Program-made: the position numbers and the translations under genes
NCBI RefSeq assembly: GCF_012396015.1
Contig: NZ_JAAXOQ010000007.1
Span: 1-64,000 of the forward strand
Length of the DNA: 64,000 nucleotides
Reading direction: 5' to 3'
From: Tsukamurella spumae
GTDB taxonomy: Bacteria; Actinomycetota; Actinomycetes; Mycobacteriales; Mycobacteriaceae
Part shown: piece after piece, positions 1 through 9,004 of the stretch
Layout: every line of letters begins with the position of its first letter
How positions within the stretch are numbered: the stretch's first letter is position 1
Notes under the pieces: model-generated
Told to the model about the DNA's origin: nothing
Database searches by the model: none
Seen by the model: only the letters and a program-made list of their open reading frames with translations

Positions 1-82
1 ACCGGAAATACAACCACACGCACTGGTTGATGATCTGGACCGGGTAGCGGTGGCCTTTGTACGACGGCGTTGGGGTGGGCAC
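1..82 (-). CDS. IS6-family transposase, N-terminal fragment (window edge)
   Basis: The translation from a GTG at 82 reads PTPSYKGHRYPVQIINQCVW and continues LYFR. This matches the start of actinobacterial IS6-family DDE transposases (consensus YKGHRYP.EII..CVWLYFRF). A GGGAG ribosome binding site lies 8 bases before the GTG. Only 27 codons are visible; the DDE catalytic domain is outside the window. Such transposases copy the element by replicative transposition and form cointegrates. That the family is IS6 is recognised from memory of the N-terminal motif, not from a search. Confidence 0.72.
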   Translation of the reverse strand, partial: MPTPTPSYKGHRYPVQIINQCVWLYFR

Positions 83-120
83 GCCACATTCTCCCAGTTT
101 GCCGCGTTCAACAACGTGAC
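1..120 (-). mobile_element. Terminal part of an IS6-family insertion sequence (cut by window edge)
   Basis: The minus strand from about 120 down to 1 departs abruptly from the methyltransferase reading frame next to it and instead encodes the N-terminus of an IS6-like transposase. The outer end is inferred to lie near position 120, where the methyltransferase frame stops resembling its family. The terminal sequence (ACGTTGTTGAACGCGGCAAA, read on the minus strand) has the TTG/GCAAA flavour of IS6-family inverted repeats, but the exact tip and the 8-bp target duplication cannot be fixed because the other end lies outside the window. Confidence 0.7.
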
Positions 121-251
121 AGTGCCCGCACCGTCTCCCCCGGCAGGGCGCCGCGCACGAAGACGGCGCGGCCCTCGTGCCTGGCGATGACGAAGCCGCC
201 GTGCCCGGGCGCGCCACAGGTCAGGTCGAGGAGGTCATTCGGCGCGAGCAT
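108..251 (-). pseudogene. Truncated class I SAM-dependent RNA methyltransferase (TRAM N-terminus only)
   Basis: The ATG at 251 overlaps the 3' end of the DUF3159 gene. The frame reads ..GGFVIARHEGRAVFVRGALP.. and then GETVRAL, the N-terminal TRAM-like segment of the RlmD/TrmA-type RNA uracil methyltransferases (Rv2689c-like in M. tuberculosis). After about 43 codons the match ends at the IS6 junction and a TGA follows four codons later, so 47 codons remain of the roughly 400 usual for the family. The catalytic SAM domain is absent here. The gene is presumably inactive unless the rest lies elsewhere and the junction is an assembly artefact. Confidence 0.72.
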
Positions 252-924
252 GCGTGAACCTCCGGGCGACGAGGAAGACGATGAGCAGGCCGGCCGCGAA
301 CATCGGCCAGCCCATGAGGATCCGCGCGACGCCGAGCCCGCCGACGTTGTCGGTGACGTACAGGGAGAACTGGACCACGAAGCGGACCGCGAACATGGCC
401 GTCCACATGAGCGTCAGCCAGGTGAACGCCCGGAACTGCGGGCGGTCCGCACGCCAGTCCTGCGGCGCCGCGGGCGCACCGCCGTCCGCGGCCCCCGGAC
501 CTTCCTGCCGCTCGGACAACAGGTGCCACAGCACCCCGACGAGGGGCCGCCGGACCAGGATCGACACCAGGCACGCGAGCGCGAGCACGGCCTGCATCAC
601 GATGCCGTAGAGGAAGAAGCCCTTGCCGTTCCCGCCCACCAGCAGCGCGATCACGACGCAGACCGCCACCCCGAAGAATCCCGAGATCGCGGGCTGGATC
701 GAGCTGCGGGTCACGAGCCGGACCACGGCGACCAGCGCGGCCACGACGAGCGCGGCGATGACACCGCCCTTGAGTCCCCAGAACGAGTTCGCCGGCACGA
801 AGGCCACGATGGGCAGGGCGGAGTACACCATGCCCTGCCAGCCGCCCATCTGCTCGAGCACCTGATCCTTGATCGAGGGCTCGGCGGGCTCCGCCGTCGG
901 CTCCTCGTGCGCACCGTCCGTCAC
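235..924 (-). CDS. DUF3159 family integral membrane protein
   Basis: A 229-residue protein of unknown function with about six hydrophobic segments (roughly residues 33-50, 54-72, 82-97, 102-122, 170-190 and 200-220) separated by a charged, Ala/Gly-rich loop near 140-160. It corresponds to Rv2693c by sequence type and position in the dut-sigA neighbourhood. The start is a GTG at 924, 38 bases from the divergently transcribed hydrolase gene. In M. tuberculosis an OB-fold gene (Rv2694c) sits immediately upstream; there is no room for it here. The 3' end overlaps the start of the interrupted methyltransferase gene, suggesting they were one transcript before the IS insertion. Confidence 0.82.
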   Translation of the reverse strand: MTDGAHEEPTAEPAEPSIKDQVLEQMGGWQGMVYSALPIVAFVPANSFWGLKGGVIAALVVAALVAVVRLVTRSSIQPAISGFFGVAVCVVIALLVGGNGKGFFLYGIVMQAVLALACLVSILVRRPLVGVLWHLLSERQEGPGAADGGAPAAPQDWRADRPQFRAFTWLTLMWTAMFAVRFVVQFSLYVTDNVGGLGVARILMGWPMFAAGLLIVFLVARRFTHARAE

Positions 925-962
925 GCGTTCACCCTACGTGGCAGCACTGGCATGCTCGTCCC

Positions 963-1661
963 ATGCAGTTCCTCGAGCGGACCACCGCCGTGCTCCTGCC
1001 CGGTTCGGGCTCGGACGCCGACTTCGTGCTCCGCGCCTTCGCCCCGTTGACCCGGCTGTGCGCGCGGACCGTCGCCGTGGACGCGACGCCGCCGTCGGTG
1101 GTGGCCGGGTATCGCGCGGCCCTCACCGCCGCCGCGTCCGACGGTCCGCTGCTGGCCTGCGGCGTGTCCCTGGGCTCTGCGGTCGCGGCGGTCTGGGCGC
1201 TGGAGAACCCCGACGCGGACATCACGCTGGTGCTCAGCCTGCCGCCGTGGACGGGCGCCGCGGGCCCGGAGGTACCGGCCGCGATGTCGGCGCGGGTGAC
1301 CGCGGACGTCGTCGACGAGGTCGGCGCGACCGAGGCCATCGCGCGGATGCGGGCGGGCAGTCCGCCGTGGCTCGCGCGCGAGCTGAGCCGATCGTGGGCC
1401 GCGCACGGCGACTTCCTCGCGCCCGCGCTCCGGGAGGCGGCCGCCTGCGTCGCCCCGACGGTGGCGGAGTTCGGGAGGCTGGCCGCGCGCACCGTCGTCA
1501 TCGGTGCCGAGGGCGACCTGATCCATCCGGTCGCCGTCGCGCGGGCCTGGGGGGCGGCGATACCGGGGGCGGCGACGACGGTCGTCGACCTGGCCGACCT
1601 CGGCCCGGACCCGGAGGTCCTGGGCCGGGCGGGTCTCGCGGCGATTACCGCTGGTTGTTGA
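963..1661 (+). CDS. Alpha/beta hydrolase (Rv2695-like)
   Basis: A 232-residue alpha/beta-fold protein. The nucleophile elbow is GVSLGSA at about residues 64-70 (Ser66). A plausible acid lies in the C-terminal 'GAEGDLIHP' strand-loop around 181-189; no clear late catalytic His is obvious, so activity is not certain. The substrate is unknown. Position and length match Rv2695 of M. tuberculosis. It is transcribed away from the DUF3159 gene and its last 17 bases overlap the convergent DUF3710 gene. Confidence 0.75.
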   Translation: MQFLERTTAVLLPGSGSDADFVLRAFAPLTRLCARTVAVDATPPSVVAGYRAALTAAASDGPLLACGVSLGSAVAAVWALENPDADITLVLSLPPWTGAAGPEVPAAMSARVTADVVDEVGATEAIARMRAGSPPWLARELSRSWAAHGDFLAPALREAAACVAPTVAEFGRLAARTVVIGAEGDLIHPVAVARAWGAAIPGAATTVVDLADLGPDPEVLGRAGLAAITAGC

Positions 1662-2466
1662 GCCTGCTCAGGGCCGAGCCCTGAGTGAGCCGGTCCTGGT
1701 TGGCCTGACGCAGCGCGGCGGGGCCGTCGGCGGCGGCGCGCTGCGCGACCTGCGCCGCGATCGCCGCGGCGGCCTCCTCCTGCTGGGCCTGCTGCTGCGC
1801 CATGGCCTGCTGCAGCTGCTGCACCAGCTCCGCCGGCAGCTCGATCTCGAGGTGATCGCGGGCCGGGCGCGGGTCGGTGCCGCGCCGGACCACGGTCTCC
1901 GCGAGCATCGCCCGCGCCACCTGCGCCGCCTGATCGGCGCCCTCGGGGGGCGCCGTCACGACGAACCGGACCATCCACCGCGGACCGTCGACACCGATGA
2001 ACCGCAGCACGCCGTCGGGCTGGACACCGACGACCTCGCGGCCCCAGTGCCCGTCCTCGATCGTGACCTGCGCACCGTTCTCGCGCAGCGAGTCCGCGAG
2101 CTCGGTGACCACCTCGCGCCACTGGCCGCCCGATTTCGGAGCGGCGAAGACGCCGGGCGTCACGCGACCGACGGGCGTGTCGAGATGCACGCCGATGGGC
2201 ACGCCCTCCGGGCTCATCTCCACCTGCAGTTGCGCCTCCGGCGGCATCGCCAGGATGATCGAGCCCAGGTCGAGCCGGCCCTCGTCGAGGCCCTCCTCGC
2301 TGCTCAGCTGGGAGAGGTCGTACGGGCCGGCACCGCTGCCCAGCTCCTGCGCCTCGTCCTCGCCGGCGGGCGCGGGGGCGGTGTGGTGCTCCGGCTGGCC
2401 GATCGTGGCGTACGGGTCGACGCTCGAGGTGCTGCGCGGCTTGGACTTGCGGCGGCCGAGGGCCAT
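1645..2466 (-). CDS. DUF3710 domain-containing protein (Rv2696c-like)
   Basis: A 273-residue soluble protein conserved in Mycobacteriales and found next to dut. An acidic linker (roughly 20-50) precedes the conserved core (about 60-210, with 'MPPEAQLQVEMSPEG' and 'VTPGVFAAPKSGG'). The C-terminus is a Gln/Ala-rich coiled-coil-like tail (about 212-250). No catalytic motif is visible and no function is known to me. The ATG at 2466 has a GGAGCGAG ribosome binding site. It lies 56 bases downstream of dut in the same direction, probably in the same transcript. Confidence 0.83.
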   Translation of the reverse strand: MALGRRKSKPRSTSSVDPYATIGQPEHHTAPAPAGEDEAQELGSGAGPYDLSQLSSEEGLDEGRLDLGSIILAMPPEAQLQVEMSPEGVPIGVHLDTPVGRVTPGVFAAPKSGGQWREVVTELADSLRENGAQVTIEDGHWGREVVGVQPDGVLRFIGVDGPRWMVRFVVTAPPEGADQAAQVARAMLAETVVRRGTDPRPARDHLEIELPAELVQQLQQAMAQQQAQQEEAAAAIAAQVAQRAAADGPAALRQANQDRLTQGSALSRLNNQR

Positions 2467-2522
2467 GGGAACTCGCTCCTGAGGTGTGTGGATCGGGTGG
2501 GACGGGGTCGGGCCGGGCGGGC

Positions 2523-2984
2523 CTACGGCGAGGGCTCGAGGCTGGCGTGGCCGCCGGACGAGCCGTAGCCGCCGGCGCCGCGCACCGAATCGTCGAGGAA
2601 GGTGACCTCGATGAAGTCGGGCAGTTCGACCCGCTGGACGAGCAACTGGGCGATCCGGTCGCCCCGCTGGATGTCGACCGCGCTCTCACGGTCGGTGTTG
2701 AGCAGGCACACCTTGATCTCGCCGCGGTACCCGGCGTCGATCGTGCCGGGCGCGTTCACCACCGTGAGACCGTGCTTCGCGGCGAGCCCGGAGCGCGGAT
2801 GGATCAGCCCGACGGTGCCGTACGGAAGGGACATCGCGATGCCGGTGGGGACCAGAGTGCGGGCACCGGGCTCGATCCGGACGTCCATCGTCGAGTACAG
2901 ATCCACGCCCGCGTCGCCGGGATGTGCGCGCTTGGGAAGTGGGAGGCCCTCGTCCAGCCGCAGTAGGGGTATCTGGCTCACCAT
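2523..2984 (-). CDS. dut: Deoxyuridine 5'-triphosphate nucleotidohydrolase (dUTPase)
   Basis: Hydrolyses dUTP to dUMP and pyrophosphate, keeping uracil out of DNA and supplying dUMP for thymidylate synthesis; a homotrimer in the cytoplasm. All five family motifs are present in order: AGVDLYS (motif 1, about 25-31), HPRSGLA (motif 2), [10 protein letters not shown] (motif 3), RGDRIAQLL (motif 4) and the C-terminal glycine-rich GYGSSGGHA (motif 5). At 153 residues it has the normal length. It is followed by the DUF3710 gene on the same strand, as in M. tuberculosis (Rv2697c-Rv2696c), and is divergent from the DUF3093 gene 23 bases away. Confidence 0.96.
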   Translation of the reverse strand: MVSQIPLLRLDEGLPLPKRAHPGDAGVDLYSTMDVRIEPGARTLVPTGIAMSLPYGTVGLIHPRSGLAAKHGLTVVNAPGTIDAGYRGEIKVCLLNTDRESAVDIQRGDRIAQLLVQRVELPDFIEVTFLDDSVRGAGGYGSSGGHASLEPSP

Positions 2985-3007
2985 GGGATGCAGACTACGC
3001 TGAAGGC

Positions 3008-3499
3008 GTGTCGGAAGATCGAGCAGTGAAGACCTCGAAGCCGGGAACCGGGTACTTCGAGAGGCTCACGGTGCCGTGGTACTGGTGGCTCGCAGGCGCG
3101 ATCGTGGCCGGTCTGCTCTGCTTCGAGGTGACCTTGGCCGCGCGCTGGGGCGACTGGATGATCGGCGTCTTCGTGGTGGTCGTGGCGGTGATCGCCGTGT
3201 TGCTGTGGTCGATGGGGCGCGGCTCGGTCGCCGTGCGCGACGGTGAGCTGTGGGCGGGCAACGCCCACCTCCCGCTGGAGCTGGTCTCGCGGGCCGCTGC
3301 CGTGCCCGCGGCCGCCAAGAGCGCGGCCCTCGGCCGACAGCTGGATCCCGCCGCCTTCCTCTACCACCGGGGGTGGGTCAAGACCATGATCGTCGTGGTA
3401 CTCGACGATCCCGAGGACCCGACGCCGTACTGGATGGTGTCCACGCGGCACCCCGAGAAGATGCTGGCGCACATCCCGGCCGCCACCACCCTGGACTGA
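3008..3499 (+). CDS. DUF3093 family membrane protein (Rv2698-like)
   Basis: A 163-residue protein with two adjacent transmembrane helices (about residues 22-42 and 47-65) followed by a soluble domain of roughly 95 residues that ends in '[12 protein letters not shown]'. The function is unknown; the family is conserved between dut and DUF4193 in Mycobacteriales. I chose the GTG at 3008 because the conserved '[12 protein letters not shown]' segment then starts near residue 15 and because an earlier start at 2924 would run through the divergent dut gene. The promoter must lie within or overlap the 23-base gap to dut. Confidence 0.82.
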   Translation: MSEDRAVKTSKPGTGYFERLTVPWYWWLAGAIVAGLLCFEVTLAARWGDWMIGVFVVVVAVIAVLLWSMGRGSVAVRDGELWAGNAHLPLELVSRAAAVPAAAKSAALGRQLDPAAFLYHRGWVKTMIVVVLDDPEDPTPYWMVSTRHPEKMLAHIPAATTLD

Positions 3500-3565
3500 C
3501 CGCGGGCCGACCGGGCCGATTCCGGGCCGCCGCGCGCGGCGAGGCCGCCGCGGTGGCCCTGCTGG

Positions 3566-3865
3566 TCAGGCGCAGTCGACGCAGATCAGCTCGCTGCCGT
3601 TCGGGTCAGCGAGTCGGCTGCGGTGGTACACCAGGAAACAGCTGGTGCACGTGAATTCATCAGCCTGCTTGGGCACCACTCGGACGCTCAGTTCCTCGCC
3701 CGAGAGATCGGCGCCGGGAAGCTCGAAGGACTCGGCGGTCTCGCCCTCGTCCACGTCCACCGTGCCGGACTGGCCCTCGTTGCGGCGGGCCTTGAGCTCC
3801 TCCAGCGAATCCTCCGAGACCTCGTCGGCCTCGGACCGCCGTGGCGCATCGTAATCAGTTGCCAT
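3566..3865 (-). CDS. DUF4193 family zinc-ribbon-like protein (Rv2699c-like)
   Basis: A 99-residue, strongly acidic protein. The C-terminal third carries CTSC and CVDC pairs ('FTCTSCFLV' and 'LICVDCA'), spaced as in a small zinc ribbon. The N-terminus is charged (ATDYDAPRRSEADEV). The family is universally conserved near sigA in Mycobacteriales but its biochemical role is not established to my knowledge. A nucleic-acid or RNA polymerase contact is only a guess from the ribbon. The promoter region toward cei is 243 bases and holds no other gene that I can see. Confidence 0.85.
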   Translation of the reverse strand: MATDYDAPRRSEADEVSEDSLEELKARRNEGQSGTVDVDEGETAESFELPGADLSGEELSVRVVPKQADEFTCTSCFLVYHRSRLADPNGSELICVDCA

Positions 3866-4108
3866 ACCGTGTCATCCCCATCCTTGCTCGTGCCCCCGGT
3901 CTCGGGGTTTCCGAGACCGCCGGGCGCGCTGTCCCGCGCGAGCGGCCCAGAGTGTAGCTCACTCCCGGATCGATGTCACGGGGTTAATCCCCGCGCCTCG
4001 AATCCACCGCTTGCAGCCCGTCTAACGCATGGCGGGCCGGGATGATTCCCGCGCCGCGTCCGCGTCGCCTCCCCTGCTCCGACGGCGTGCTCCCGTACAG
4101 TCGGGGCC

Positions 4109-4840
4109 GTGGTTTCCCAGCTCACCGGTGCAGGCCGGCGATTCGACCGGAACGGTGAACCGTTCCGTCGGCGCAGCATGCTGCCGATCCTCATCGTGAT
4201 CGCGGTTCTCGCCGTCATCGCCATCGCCACCTGGGCGCGGGCCATGTCGTCCCAGGAGGAGGTCGCCGCGCCGGTGTCCTGCCCTTCCCCCACCGCCGCG
4301 GCGGCGTCGGCCTCGGCCACTGCCACCGGCGGGACCACCGCTCCGGCCGGTACCACGCCCCCGCGCGCCGCGCCCGCCCGGTTCGAGGTGGTCGCGCCCG
4401 ATGACCTCGTCTCCGTGCGTCCGGCGCCGCTCGCCTCGTCGACGGTGCGCGTCCTCAACGCCTCGGGCCAGGCGGGGCGCGCCGAGACCACGCTGAACAA
4501 GCTGGCCGACTACGGCTTCCAGGCCCCCAAGACCGGCGGCTACGGCAACGACCCGCTGTACACCCAGATGGAGTGCCAGGCGCAGCTGCGGTTCGGCGAC
4601 TCGGGCCGGGCCGCCGCCGCGGCGGCGTGGATCATCGCCCCGTGTGCGGAGCTGATCAACGACGGCCGCCGCGACAACACCGTCGACCTGGTGCTCGGCA
4701 CCTTCTTCACCGATCTCGAGCCCAGCACCGACGCGCAGGAGATCCTGCGGATCCTCCGGGCCGCGCCGGCCGGGGCTGCGGACGGCGGCGCGAACCCCGC
4801 GCTGGTGTCGGCGGTGCACACGCAGTCCTGCGACCGCTGA
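4109..4840 (+). CDS. cei: Cell-envelope integrity protein Cei (LytR C-terminal domain)
   Basis: A 243-residue membrane-anchored protein. A basic N-terminus (RRR) precedes one transmembrane helix (about residues 24-43), then a low-complexity Thr/Ala/Pro linker (about 55-90). An extracytoplasmic LytR_C domain follows ('STVRVLNASGQAGRAETTLNKL', about 110 onward), with a Cys pair in the second half. Cei of M. tuberculosis (Rv2700) is required for normal envelope integrity, and position and architecture agree with it. The GTG start at 4109 is set by the position of the hydrophobic helix. It is convergent with suhB, 27 bases away. Confidence 0.88.
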   Translation: MVSQLTGAGRRFDRNGEPFRRRSMLPILIVIAVLAVIAIATWARAMSSQEEVAAPVSCPSPTAAAASASATATGGTTAPAGTTPPRAAPARFEVVAPDDLVSVRPAPLASSTVRVLNASGQAGRAETTLNKLADYGFQAPKTGGYGNDPLYTQMECQAQLRFGDSGRAAAAAAWIIAPCAELINDGRRDNTVDLVLGTFFTDLEPSTDAQEILRILRAAPAGAADGGANPALVSAVHTQSCDR

Positions 4841-4867
4841 CGGTCGCCGCTGCGGGTACGCCCGCGG

Positions 4868-5767
4868 CTACAGGTTCCCCAGCCCGCCCGCGGCCTCGAG
4901 TGCCGCGATCAGCCGATCGGCGATCCCGGGTGCCGCAGCGAGGGTGAGCGCACCGTCGGCGCTGGACGAGTCGGGGCGCGGCACGATGACCCGGGCGCCG
5001 GCCTCCTGCGCGATGAGCGCCCCTGCGGCCCAGTCCCACGGGCTCAGGCCGTGCTCGTAGTGGGCGTCCGCGCGGCCGGCCGCGACCATGCACAGGTCGA
5101 GCGCGGCGGAGCCGATCCGACGCACGTCACGCACCTGCGGCAGCAGCTCCGCGAGCACGCGGCCCTGCCTCTCCCGGCGCTCGCGGGCATAGCCGAACCC
5201 GGTCGCCACGAGCGCGAGCGCGGGGTCGGTGATCGGATTGGCCCGCAGTTCGCGGACGGCGCCGTCGGAGGCGATCTCCCGCGCCCCGCCCCCGAGCACC
5301 GCGGTGTAGACGGTGCCGTGGACGACGTCGGCGACGGCGCCCGCGACGGACACCCCGTCGATCTGCGCCCCGAGCGAGACCGCGTAGGCGGGCACCCCGT
5401 AGAGGAAGTTGACGGTGCCGTCGATCGGGTCGACGATCCACCGCACCGCGTCCTGCGCGGCGGCCCGTCCGGCCCCCTCGCCGCCGAACTCCTCGCCGAG
5501 GACGGTGTCGTCGGGGCGGAGCTGCGCGAGGCGGTCCCGGACGAACCGCTCGGTCTCGGTGTCGACGACGGTGACCGGGTCGGTCGGGGTCGACTTGGTC
5601 GTCACGGCCCCGGGAAGCGCATCCTCGGGCGGGTCGAATGCGTTGGCGCCGAACACCTCCGCTCGTCGCGCGGTTACGCGCTGCGCGGCTTCCCGCACGA
5701 CGGTCACGGCGATCTCGGACAACTCCCACCGGTTGTGTTGCACGTCCTCCACAGAACCACAATCCAC
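4868..5767 (-). CDS. suhB: Inositol monophosphatase family protein SuhB
   Basis: A magnesium-dependent phosphatase that hydrolyses myo-inositol 1-phosphate to inositol, the precursor for phosphatidylinositol and mycothiol in this order. The metal-binding motifs are GEEFG, WIVDPIDGTVNF and the C-terminal WDWAAGALIAQEAG. The start is uncertain: GTG codons occur at 5767, 5752 and 5743. The first gives 299 residues and the last 291, close to the 290 of M. tuberculosis Rv2701c. None has a well-spaced Shine-Dalgarno, so a leaderless transcript is possible. It is divergent from ppgK with a short shared promoter region (75 bases if the 5767 start is right). Confidence 0.93.
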   Translation of the reverse strand: MDCGSVEDVQHNRWELSEIAVTVVREAAQRVTARRAEVFGANAFDPPEDALPGAVTTKSTPTDPVTVVDTETERFVRDRLAQLRPDDTVLGEEFGGEGAGRAAAQDAVRWIVDPIDGTVNFLYGVPAYAVSLGAQIDGVSVAGAVADVVHGTVYTAVLGGGAREIASDGAVRELRANPITDPALALVATGFGYARERRERQGRVLAELLPQVRDVRRIGSAALDLCMVAAGRADAHYEHGLSPWDWAAGALIAQEAGARVIVPRPDSSSADGALTLAAAPGIADRLIAALEAAGGLGNL

Positions 5768-5842
5768 GGTAGTTTGACAGCGCCGGGCCACCCCCGGCCG
5801 ACGGACGGGACGTCCGACACATCGAGGAGTGCGGAGCAGGCA

Positions 5843-6586
5843 ATGGCGGAGAATCTGGGGTTCGGCGTCGACATCGGCGGCAGCGGGATCAAGGGCGGGA
5901 TCGTGGACCTGGACACCGGCGAGCTGGTCGGCGAACGATTCAAGGTGCTCACTCCCCAGCCGTCCACGCCGGGCGCCTGTGCGGGTGCGGTGCGGGAGGT
6001 GATCACCCACTTCGGATGGGAGGGTCCGGTGGGCATCACGGTGCCCGCGGTCGTCACCAGCGGCATGGTGCGCAGTGCCGCGAACATCGACCCGGGCTGG
6101 ATCGGTACCGACGCGAACGAGCTGTTCTCCTCGACCCTCGGCCGCACGGTCACGGTGCTCAACGACGCCGACGCCGCCGGCCTCGCGGAGGACCGCTACG
6201 GCGCCGGCCGGGATTTCGACGGCGTGATCCTGCTGCTGACCATGGGTACCGGGATCGGCTCCGCGCTGATCTACCGGGGAACCCTGGTGCCGAACACGGA
6301 GTTCGGGCACCTCGAGGTCGAGGGCAAGGAGGCCGAGCACCGCGCCGCGAGCTCGGTCAAGGATCGCCGCGGCTGGAGTTACGAGAAGTGGGCCGGACAG
6401 GTCAGCCGGGTGTTCCGCGAATACGAGAAGCTGCTGTGGCCGGACCTGATCATCGTGGGCGGCGGCATCAGTCGCAAGGCCGACAAGTGGGTGCCGTTGC
6501 TTGAGGTGAAGACGCCGGTGATTCCCGCGGAGCTGCTGAACACCGCGGGCATCGTCGGCGCGGCGATGGCATCGCGGCAGGTGTGA
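5843..6586 (+). CDS. ppgK: Polyphosphate glucokinase
   Basis: Phosphorylates glucose to glucose 6-phosphate using inorganic polyphosphate (and usually ATP). It is a 247-residue ROK-family enzyme. The N-terminal phosphate loop reads FGVDIGGSGIKGG; the second phosphate motif is LTMGTGIGSAL, followed by the substrate-loop signature 'FGHLEVEGKEAEHRA' found in PpgK enzymes. The ATG at 5843 has a GGAG-rich leader. It lies between suhB and sigA exactly as Rv2702 does. Confidence 0.95.
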   Translation: MAENLGFGVDIGGSGIKGGIVDLDTGELVGERFKVLTPQPSTPGACAGAVREVITHFGWEGPVGITVPAVVTSGMVRSAANIDPGWIGTDANELFSSTLGRTVTVLNDADAAGLAEDRYGAGRDFDGVILLLTMGTGIGSALIYRGTLVPNTEFGHLEVEGKEAEHRAASSVKDRRGWSYEKWAGQVSRVFREYEKLLWPDLIIVGGGISRKADKWVPLLEVKTPVIPAELLNTAGIVGAAMASRQV

Positions 6587-6644
6587 TTCCGCACGCTCTC
6601 GACGCTTTGACCGCAGGTGAATGCGGGCGGAGCTACCGAATCGT

Positions 6645-6650
6645 TACAAT
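6645..6650 (+). promoter_or_regulatory. Candidate -10 element upstream of sigA
   Basis: The 218-base gap before sigA contains TACAAT preceded by GT, a good sigma-70-type -10 hexamer for a GC-rich genome. A TTGACC at 6607 is too far (32 bases) to be its -35 partner, so this would be a weak -35 promoter or an incidental match. Nothing else is recognised in the gap. Confidence 0.35.
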
Positions 6651-6804
6651 GGGGTCCCGGCGTCGATGCGCCGGACCAGACGCCGGACCTCCTCGCCTCC
6701 GGACGCCGCAGCCACCACCGACGCCCCGTAGGCACGGGACCGGTGCTGTTGTCGCGCCCGGGAAGCGGTTCCGGCGCACGCAGGCACAGTAGGAAAGGGC
6801 GTAC

Positions 6805-8259
<1,455 letters not shown>

Positions 8260-8270
8260 GTTCCGTTTCC

Positions 8271-8300
8271 GAACGCCCGACGGTGCGCCGTCGGGCGTTC
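8271..8300. terminator. Bidirectional terminator hairpin after sigA
   Basis: A perfect 13-bp inverted repeat (GAACGCCCGACGG / CCGTCGGGCGTTC) with a 4-base loop, starting 11 bases past the sigA stop. It lacks a long U-tract, as is common in actinobacteria. It sits between two convergent genes and probably serves both. Confidence 0.8.
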
Positions 8301-8337
8301 GGCGTCTCAGTGCCCGGGACGTCCGGCGGCCCCGGCC

Positions 8338-8895
8338 TCAGGCCGACCTGCGCTCCCGGCGTCCCATGACCCACAGCGGCCCGGTGAGCAGCCAGATCAC
8401 CGTGACCACGCCCAGCATCCCGAACCCGCGCGTCAGCGCCGCGCGCTGCGTCTCGTCCGCCACGGTGTAGCCGAGCCCCGACGACACCGCCACGGCGATC
8501 GCGACCGCGCCCAGCCAGCGGTAGAAGTCCGCCCACTCCTTGCGGGTCCGCTCGGGTCCCAGCTTCGGGACCCGGCGCGGCGCGGGTCCGCCGGCGAACC
8601 GGTGGGCGAACCGCTCGTCGGCCCAGGTGATCATGCGGTGCCCGAACATGAGGGTGCAGCCGAGGTAGATGCCCGCGAGCCGGTGCGCGGTGCCGACCTC
8701 GCCGCCGCGGTGCAGGTCGATCGCGACGGCGGCGATGAGCACCACGTCGAGGACCGGCACCAGGGCCAGCGCGACCGTCCCCGCCCGGCGCGCCCGCAGC
8801 ACGTACCGCAGCGTCAGCCCGCCGAGCACGAGGATCCAGAACCCGATCTCGCACGCGGCGATCGTCCACAGCACCGGACTGGTCAGCTCGCTCAT
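8338..8895 (-). CDS. Conserved integral membrane protein of unknown function
   Basis: A 185-residue protein with about five hydrophobic segments: residues 8-28, 38-58 and 68-85, then 122-142 and 155-175 after a charged loop rich in Pro/Arg. I do not recognise the family. It resembles small actinobacterial membrane proteins annotated only as hypothetical. I chose the ATG at 8895 because it leads directly into the first helix. Alternative upstream starts would overlap the divergent histidine-kinase promoter region. Confidence 0.6.
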   Translation of the reverse strand: MSELTSPVLWTIAACEIGFWILVLGGLTLRYVLRARRAGTVALALVPVLDVVLIAAVAIDLHRGGEVGTAHRLAGIYLGCTLMFGHRMITWADERFAHRFAGGPAPRRVPKLGPERTRKEWADFYRWLGAVAIAVAVSSGLGYTVADETQRAALTRGFGMLGVVTVIWLLTGPLWVMGRRERRSA

Positions 8896-9004
8896 GCGCA
8901 CCACTGTGCCGGGTCCGTGCATCGTCGTCGTCCCCCCGACGGAGCACGGGGCATCCCCCGATCGGCGGACCTCCACCGGCGGTGTCGTGTGTTGGAATGA
9001 AGGC

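Noticed and set aside
929-2689. Long minus-strand open frame (586 codons) across the hydrolase and DUF3710/dut region
   Set aside because: Its residue composition is Arg/Pro/Ala noise typical of a shadow frame in high-GC DNA, and it overlaps three genes with clear homology.
6607-6612. TTGACC as the -35 of the sigA promoter
   Set aside because: The spacing of 32 bases to the TACAAT element is far outside the 16-19 range.
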